Origin: a candidate division KSB1 bacterium
Lineage (GTDB): Bacteria > Zhuqueibacterota > JdFR-76 > DREG01
Length of the DNA stretch: 43,608 nt
Assembly (NCBI GenBank): GCA_022566355.1
Contig: JADFJB010000021.1
Coordinates: 1 to 43,608 of the forward strand
Direction of reading: 5' to 3'
Below the pieces are notes generated by a model. The model made no database searches. It saw nothing but the letters and a program-made list of their open reading frames with translations, and was not told the origin of the DNA. Positions 37,772-43,608 of the stretch are shown one piece after another; within the stretch, counting starts at the first letter, position 1, and every line of letters starts with the position of its first letter. The translations under genes and the position numbers were made by a program.

Positions 37772-38290
37772 TTAGTATTTAAATGAAAAGTTTAATTTAA
37801 ATTTCTTGTCATCTTCCCTAAACGAGAGATCAGGTGACACATCAAATCCAGCTAAATGGGCATCGATGTAAGCATCTCCCATGCTTATTAAGATCGCCAA
37901 TCCAAGAAACCAATAAGATTGATTCCGATAATCCTTATATAATATTCTATTTGCTTCAACTTGTGATTTATTTAACCGGTTATTCCAATAAATTGACGCT
38001 CCAATGATGCCAGTTTCAGTTGCGAAAACGAGTGCAGCCTTCCATTTAATACCATTATACCATTGTCCCCATCCTGGAAAAATAATTGAGCGAATCATTG
38101 CAGATTTTGGAGATGGTAAGCGCTTTACCTCTTTAGTGAGTGTATCCTGGATTGTCATTTCAGATTTAGATTGAGAACAGGTTTTAGAAAATGGATAAAT
38201 ATGAATACAGAAAATAAAAACTAAAATTAATGAGGGCTTGGTGATAGATTTAAAATTAACCATTCGAAATCTAATAATTAAAATCCTCAT
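37772..38290 (-). CDS. DUF5683-like small membrane protein
   Basis: Protein of 172 residues from the start I prefer. ATG at 38290 overlaps the ridA stop as TGATG and lies six codons after the longer possible start (38308). A signal-like hydrophobic stretch fills about 17-33. The core PKSAMIRSIIFPGWGQWYNG (about 62-81) is the hallmark of the DUF5683 / P-G-x-G-Q family of small FCB membrane proteins; it is followed by one helix (about 85-105), an acidic/Tyr-rich segment and another helix (about 130-145). Function unknown. Last gene of the chain beginning at folB. Confidence 0.75.
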   Translation of the reverse strand: MRILIIRFRMVNFKSITKPSLILVFIFCIHIYPFSKTCSQSKSEMTIQDTLTKEVKRLPSPKSAMIRSIIFPGWGQWYNGIKWKAALVFATETGIIGASIYWNNRLNKSQVEANRILYKDYRNQSYWFLGLAILISMGDAYIDAHLAGFDVSPDLSFREDDKKFKLNFSFKY

Positions 38291-38673
38291 CAAATCGCCG
38301 CAACACATTCAATCTCGACTAATACTCCTTTTGGCAATTGTAGCCCACCAACGGCAGATCGAGCCGGTGGATTCTCGGAGATATACTGAGCGTAAACTTC
38401 GTTCATAGCTGCAAAATCGGAAATATCGTTTAAGAATACAGTGGTTTTTACAATATTTTGAAAATCTGCCCCAGCAGCTTCCAATATGGCCTTGATATTC
38501 TTAAAAACCTGGTGCGTTTGTTCAATAATATCATTCCCGACAATCTCTGCCGTTTCCGGATCTAAAGGAATTTGACCGGCAGTATATAAAAGCTGGCCTG
38601 AAGTTTTAATCGCCTGGCTATAAGGGCCAATTGCTGCAGGTGCATGATTTGTTGAAATAACTGTTCGTTCCAT
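38290..38673 (-). CDS. ridA: RidA, reactive intermediate deaminase
   Basis: Trimeric deaminase that hydrolyses reactive 2-aminoacrylate and related enamines/imines. It has 127 residues, the usual length. NHAPAAIGPYSQAIK, LLYTAGQIPLDPETAEIVG, TVFLNDISDFAAMNEVYAQY and the PPARSAVGGLQLPKGVLVEI end are the family signature, with the catalytic arginine in ARSAV. It lies 18 nt after the HD-GYP gene and overlaps the DUF5683-like start by one base. The protein protects PLP enzymes; no direct link to its neighbours is evident. Confidence 0.96.
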   Translation of the reverse strand: MERTVISTNHAPAAIGPYSQAIKTSGQLLYTAGQIPLDPETAEIVGNDIIEQTHQVFKNIKAILEAAGADFQNIVKTTVFLNDISDFAAMNEVYAQYISENPPARSAVGGLQLPKGVLVEIECVAAI

Positions 38674-38691
38674 CCAAATACCTCTTTCACT

Positions 38692-40053
38692 TTAAGATTC
38701 TTTAAGATAGTTTTTCTGATAATACCTGAAAAACAATTCAACCCAACCTGTTTTTTTCTTGTTTGATTTTAGAGCTTTTCTTAAATCATTTAAGGAATAT
38801 TTCCTCAAGTTCGACAAATCCATTTTATCTATCTTTTCTTTATTTGCAATTTCCAGGATTGTAATAATCTTCTCTAAAGATATATTCATAAATAAGTTGA
38901 AAAAATATTCATCTATTTCCATATTAACAGAATTTTCAAGCATTTTCATAACTTTACTGAAATTCATTCTTTCTCGATAATGACGCTTCGAGGTTAAGGC
39001 ATCAAAAATATCAGATATTGCTAGAATTCGCCCTCCCAATGGTATTTCCTTGCCTTTCAATCCGTCAGGATATCCGGATCCATCCATTCGCTCATGATGT
39101 GTTGCAGCGATTTCCGGTACTTTGGCAAATTTACCTGAAAAATGGATTTGCCGTAAAAATGTTCGGGTATGAACAACATGGTACTTTAGATGCTCAAATT
39201 CCTCTTCTGTTAATTTTCCTTTTTTGGTCAAAATACTTTCCCGAACTCCAATCTTGCCCAAATCGTGCAGCAAAGCTGCAATCCTCAGAACTTCCCGTTG
39301 GCTGAAATCCCATTTTGCCTCGCGTGCAATGGCATCAGCGAAAAGCATAATCCGATGGGAATGTCCTGCCGTTAGCGGATCCCGGGCATCTATAATTCGG
39401 GAGAGTGTCAAAACCAGGCTGTCAAAAGTTTGACGAATTTCTTCGTATAATTGAGCATTTTCAATTTGAACGGCTGCAATGGGCGCAATTGCTTCAAGCA
39501 GTCGTACGTCCGCATCTGAAAACTCGCCAGATCGTTTATTTAAAACCTGGAAAACTCCTATCACTTCCATCAAATTATTACGCATCGGGAAAGCCAACAT
39601 ATTTTGAGTTACGTAACCGGTTTTCCTGTCGATTTCCGGATTAAAACGCGGATCGCTGTAACAATCATTGATATTAACGACTTCTCCTAATTTCGCAACA
39701 TGCCCGGCAATTCCTTTGTCAATTGGGAAACGAATTTCATTTTTTTCTAACCCATGGCCGATATGGGACCAAAGTTCATTTTTTGATTCATCCACCAGGA
39801 AAACCGTGCATCGATCAGCCTGTAATGCGTTTTTCACTTCATCCATTAGCAGCTGCAGAAGATTGTCAAGATCTAATTCTTTGGACAAACTTCTAGTGAT
39901 GTAATATATGGTATTAACTCTTGATTGATCTTGCTCAAATTCCTTAATTTTCAGTTCAGATTGGCGTAATTTGGCGATTAACTCCAGTTTGCTTAAATTA
40001 TTATAAGCAGTATTTCTTACAACTGATTTCATCAATGAATTTTCAATCACCAA
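38692..40053 (-). CDS. GAF-HD-GYP protein, probable c-di-GMP phosphodiesterase
   Basis: Cytoplasmic regulator of 453 residues. A GAF domain (about 45-200) with RCTVFLVDES and FPIDKGIAGHVA is joined by a short helix to an HD-GYP domain (about 210-370). The metal-binding HD is in LLHDLGKIG (261-269), and HHERMDGSGYPDGL (319-332) is the GYP block; EIPLGGRILAISDIFDALTS follows. This class degrades c-di-GMP, though some members act on other cyclic dinucleotides. About 80 residues after the canonical domain (about 375-453) are unassigned. The start is TTG with AGGA seven bases upstream; Met8 is an alternative. It lies 15 nt after the small membrane gene and 18 nt before ridA. Confidence 0.9.
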   Translation of the reverse strand: MVIENSLMKSVVRNTAYNNLSKLELIAKLRQSELKIKEFEQDQSRVNTIYYITRSLSKELDLDNLLQLLMDEVKNALQADRCTVFLVDESKNELWSHIGHGLEKNEIRFPIDKGIAGHVAKLGEVVNINDCYSDPRFNPEIDRKTGYVTQNMLAFPMRNNLMEVIGVFQVLNKRSGEFSDADVRLLEAIAPIAAVQIENAQLYEEIRQTFDSLVLTLSRIIDARDPLTAGHSHRIMLFADAIAREAKWDFSQREVLRIAALLHDLGKIGVRESILTKKGKLTEEEFEHLKYHVVHTRTFLRQIHFSGKFAKVPEIAATHHERMDGSGYPDGLKGKEIPLGGRILAISDIFDALTSKRHYRERMNFSKVMKMLENSVNMEIDEYFFNLFMNISLEKIITILEIANKEKIDKMDLSNLRKYSLNDLRKALKSNKKKTGWVELFFRYYQKNYLKES

Positions 40054-40068
40054 AAGAAATTCCTATTC

Positions 40069-40248
40069 TTAAGTATCGATATCTTCAAAGTCAGCATCTT
40101 CAATTTGCGATTCATCGATATCGAGCGATTTCTTTTTAGGTTTGCCTTGTACGGATGGCCTGCCGGATTTGGGCTGGAAGATATGTTTGACAACTTTATA
40201 TCCGTAATAGATCAATATACCCCACAACAATAATTGCAGCAATTTCAT
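40069..40248 (-). CDS. Small 59-residue membrane protein (possibly DUF4834-like)
   Basis: Short gene with ATG at 40248 and TAA at 40069-40071. Its start overlaps the kinase stop as ATGA, and its stop is 15 nt before the HD-GYP start, both good evidence that it is translated. An N-terminal hydrophobic helix (about 3-19: LLQLLLWGILIYYGYKV) is followed by a basic stretch (KSGRPSVQGKPKKK) and an acidic tail rich in Asp, Glu and Ile. Topology would be a single membrane anchor with a cytoplasmic charged tail. It recalls small DUF4834-type FCB membrane proteins, but I am unsure. Role unknown. Confidence 0.7.
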   Translation of the reverse strand: MKLLQLLLWGILIYYGYKVVKHIFQPKSGRPSVQGKPKKKSLDIDESQIEDADFEDIDT

Positions 40249-40898
40249 GCTTTGTTTTCCTCACTTACCCTGGGTATATAATATTTAGTACCTCCCAATG
40301 GATTAGAGATTTGATCGATTAAACTGATTAAATCCTTATCGTTATTGACAAAATCAATCTGGGTAGTGTCCACTATCAAAAGGGGAGTTTCATTATAATG
40401 AAAAAAGAAATGATTATAGGCTTCAACCAGGGAACGAATATATTCCTCATTAATTTTTTTTTCATAAGAGCGCTTTCTTTTACGAATATTTGACATAAGC
40501 CTTGCGGTGTTGGATTGAAGGTATATAACTTGGTCAGGTTTGGGAATTTCTCTTTCAAGTAAAGTGGCTACATGATCATACAACATGTATTCACGTTCAT
40601 CCAGAGTAATAGATGCAAATATTCTATCTTTAGCAAAAACATAGTCCGAAATAAGCACCGAATGAAACAAATCTTGCTGATTTAATTCTTGTTGTTGGCG
40701 GTAGCGACTGAGAAGGAAAAACATCTGGGTTTGAAATGCAAATCGCTGGGGATCCTCGTAAAAATCTTGCAGAAATGGATTCTCCTCATGCTTTTCCAAA
40801 ACGACATTGCCTGTAAGACGTTTACTTAATAGATTGCATAAACTTGTTTTACCTACACCAATTACACCTTCAACGACTAAATATTGTAATTTTTTCAC
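40245..40898 (-). CDS. Deoxynucleoside kinase (dGK/dAK type)
   Basis: Salvage kinase of 217 residues that phosphorylates a deoxynucleoside with ATP. The P-loop is EGVIGVGKTSL (10-20). LISDYVFAKDRIFA carries the DR-type catalytic region, and RKRKRSYEKKI is the lid arginine cluster. The overall pattern fits the dGK/dAK group of the deoxynucleoside kinase family; substrate preference cannot be read. The start is GTG, and GTGA overlaps the folK stop, so they are coupled. folK-kinase adjacency is common in FCB genomes (general knowledge). The 59-residue gene follows with an ATGA overlap. Confidence 0.85.
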   Translation of the reverse strand: MKKLQYLVVEGVIGVGKTSLCNLLSKRLTGNVVLEKHEENPFLQDFYEDPQRFAFQTQMFFLLSRYRQQQELNQQDLFHSVLISDYVFAKDRIFASITLDEREYMLYDHVATLLEREIPKPDQVIYLQSNTARLMSNIRKRKRSYEKKINEEYIRSLVEAYNHFFFHYNETPLLIVDTTQIDFVNNDKDLISLIDQISNPLGGTKYYIPRVSEENKA

Positions 40899-41437
40899 CG
40901 GAGTGCCTTTTCACGGGCATCTAACTTAATGTGCAGTTCCTCTGCCGGATATATAAGACGAACTTTACCCTGGTCAGGACAAAAATCATAAAGATTTTGT
41001 ATTTTCTTTTGGTAGCCGGGTAACCATAGATCAGGCGATATTTCACAAAACGGGGCAAGTACAAACCGTCTTTTATGAAGATCTTTATGGGGAATATTTA
41101 GCCAGGACAAACTGAGTTGCAAATCCGAATAAGTTAATATATCGATATCGATCTCACGAGGTTGCCATTTACCCCTATCGATTCTTCCTAATTTAATTTC
41201 AATAAATTTTCCGAACTGCAGCAATTTAGCCGGTCGAAAATTCGTGTGAATCTCAACCACTGAATTTAAAAAATCTCTTTGATTTTTAATACCATAAGGT
41301 TTTGTGTCATAAATGCCCGAGATTCTTCTAATTTCAATATTGGGCGATTTATCCAAAAGACGAAGCGCTTGAACAATATACCAAAGCCTGTTATCACGAT
41401 TTGAACCTAATCCCAAATATACCGAATTAAACATCAT
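40895..41437 (-). CDS. folK: HPPK, 6-hydroxymethyl-dihydropterin pyrophosphokinase
   Basis: Transfers pyrophosphate from ATP to 6-hydroxymethyl-dihydropterin in folate synthesis. VYLGLGSNRDNR near the N-terminus, the RISGIYDTKPYG loop, QPREIDIDILTY (metal-binding Asp pair) and the IPHKDLHKRRFVLAPFCEI block are diagnostic. A longer reading begins at 41458 inside folB. I prefer ATG at 41437, one base after the folB TAA, because it gives the standard MMFNSVYLGLGSN start (180 residues). Its stop overlaps the kinase start as GTGA. It lies directly after folB, the previous pathway step. Confidence 0.93.
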   Translation of the reverse strand: MMFNSVYLGLGSNRDNRLWYIVQALRLLDKSPNIEIRRISGIYDTKPYGIKNQRDFLNSVVEIHTNFRPAKLLQFGKFIEIKLGRIDRGKWQPREIDIDILTYSDLQLSLSWLNIPHKDLHKRRFVLAPFCEISPDLWLPGYQKKIQNLYDFCPDQGKVRLIYPAEELHIKLDAREKALR

Positions 41438-41438
41438 T

Positions 41439-41792
41439 TTATGGCCTAACAATTTCAACTTCTACACAATCTAAAATTCCATGCACGGCTACATGGGGTT
41501 TTCTAACTCTTACAATAACTTCTTCGATATTGAAATGACTTAAAAGTGTTTGTGCAATTGCTTCCGCAATACCTTCGATGAGACTATATTCACCTTCGAT
41601 AACAACTTCTTCGACGACTTGATAAACCCGAGAGTAATCAACAGTATCTTCTAAACGATCTGTTTTTCCGGCTTTTCTAAGATCTGTAAACAGTTCGATA
41701 TCAATTTCAAAACGCTGCCCTTTTTCTTTCTCGGATTTTTCAACACCGTGGTAGCTGTAGAATACCAGATTAACAAGCCGAATAACATCCAA
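41439..41792 (-). CDS. folB: Dihydroneopterin aldolase
   Basis: Cleaves 7,8-dihydroneopterin to 6-hydroxymethyl-dihydropterin and glycolaldehyde. It has 117 residues, the usual length. VFYSYHGVEKSEKEKGQRFE, LEDTVDYSRVYQVV and FSLIEG-like EYSLIEGIAEAIA are the family core, and VRVRKPHVAV ends with the conserved Lys-Pro. It starts the seven-gene chain; a well-spaced promoter lies about 56 bases upstream (41848-41876). The following gene, folK, uses its product. Confidence 0.94.
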   Translation of the reverse strand: MDVIRLVNLVFYSYHGVEKSEKEKGQRFEIDIELFTDLRKAGKTDRLEDTVDYSRVYQVVEEVVIEGEYSLIEGIAEAIAQTLLSHFNIEEVIVRVRKPHVAVHGILDCVEVEIVRP

Positions 41793-41847
41793 ATTTTCTT
41801 CTATTGGAAACTCTCTTTCTTAAGAAATTTTACGGAAGATTTTCTCG

Positions 41848-41876
41848 AATATACCAATTTGGCAGGTAAGAATCAA
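41848..41876 (-). promoter_or_regulatory. Sigma-70-like promoter for the folB-to-DUF5683 chain
   Basis: On the minus strand TTGATT (41871-41876) and TATATT (41848-41853) are separated by exactly 17 bases. Transcription would start near 41841, giving a leader of about 48 nt to the folB ATG. It lies between the groEL terminator and folB, where a promoter is needed. It is the best-spaced match in the window. Confidence 0.6.
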
Positions 41877-41928
41877 GGAGAATTGGGAAGGTTATTTAGA
41901 CAATAATTTTGATTTAGGTAAAAAAAAA

Positions 41929-41951
41929 GACCGAAGAAAAATTCTTCGGCC
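41929..41951 (-). terminator. Intrinsic terminator after groEL
   Basis: On the minus strand a 10-bp stem (41942-41951 with 41929-41938, including one G:U pair) with a 3-base loop is followed by nine Ts (41920-41928 region). It begins 25 nt after the groEL stop. This is the strongest Rho-independent terminator in the window. Confidence 0.88.
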
Positions 41952-41976
41952 TTTTGTCTTTTCAACTTTTTTAGTA

Positions 41977-43608
<1,632 letters not shown>

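Noticed and set aside
38263-38308. Alternative starts for the DUF5683-like gene at 38308 and 38263
   Set aside because: 38308 would run 18 nt into ridA, and 38263 lacks a ribosome site; ATG at 38290 forms a TGATG overlap with the ridA stop.

Overview
The window is a gene-dense, AT-rich stretch (about 36-37% GC by eye) of a bacterial chromosome. Nearly everything is on the minus strand; the only plus-strand gene is at 33119-33820. Several features point to an FCB-superphylum lineage of the Calditrichota / candidate KSB1 type: a GWxTD-domain secreted protein, a DUF5683-like membrane protein, a folB-folK-deoxynucleoside kinase chain, and a UbiA/ferredoxin/geranylgeranyl-reductase-like trio. Clear GGAGG ribosome binding sites before several genes argue against a typical Bacteroidota genome. 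The phylum call is inference from gene content.

Region 1 (130-17910) is a cell-surface polysaccharide locus in two transcription blocks. The upstream block (17910 down to 10311) reads STAS-domain regulator, Wza-type export protein, Wzc-type tyrosine autokinase, UDP-glucuronate 4-epimerase-like SDR, polyprenyl-phosphate sugar transferase and UDP-glucose dehydrogenase. It ends at a hairpin terminator at 10179-10207. The downstream block (9939 down to 130) reads PHP-like hydrolase, GT4 glycosyltransferase, extended SDR, hexapeptide acyltransferase, long polysaccharide deacetylase, three GtrB/DPM1-like GT2 enzymes and a GT39-like membrane glycosyltransferase. One GT2 has lost the DxD motif. No recognisable Wzx flippase or Wzy polymerase is present.

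Region 2 (18101-21387) holds glycogen synthase, galactose-1-phosphate uridylyltransferase and a CpoB/YbgF-like TPR lipoprotein. Region 3 (21668-27035) is the rod-shape cluster mreB-mreC-mreD-mrdA(PBP2)-rodA. Region 4 (27102-32869) holds purH, purN, an LD-carboxypeptidase, the GWxTD protein and ftsY. Region 5 (33119-36153) has a plus-strand polysaccharide deacetylase converging on the UbiA, 2[4Fe-4S] ferredoxin and GGR-like trio; the UbiA gene seems to start at a non-canonical ATC codon. purF follows at 36239-37669.

Region 6 (37772-41792) is a tightly packed seven-gene chain: folB, folK, deoxynucleoside kinase, a 59-residue membrane protein, GAF-HD-GYP, ridA and a DUF5683-like protein. It is preceded by a good sigma-70-like promoter. 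The window ends inside groEL, whose first few codons lie beyond the right edge and whose terminator is at 41929-41951.

The most useful leads are the isoprenoid/lipid-like trio with its ATC start, the GT2 without DxD, the unassigned PHP-like protein, the STAS protein heading the polysaccharide operon, and the small membrane protein in the fol/HD-GYP chain. I saw no rRNA, tRNA, CRISPR array, insertion sequence, phage or integron.
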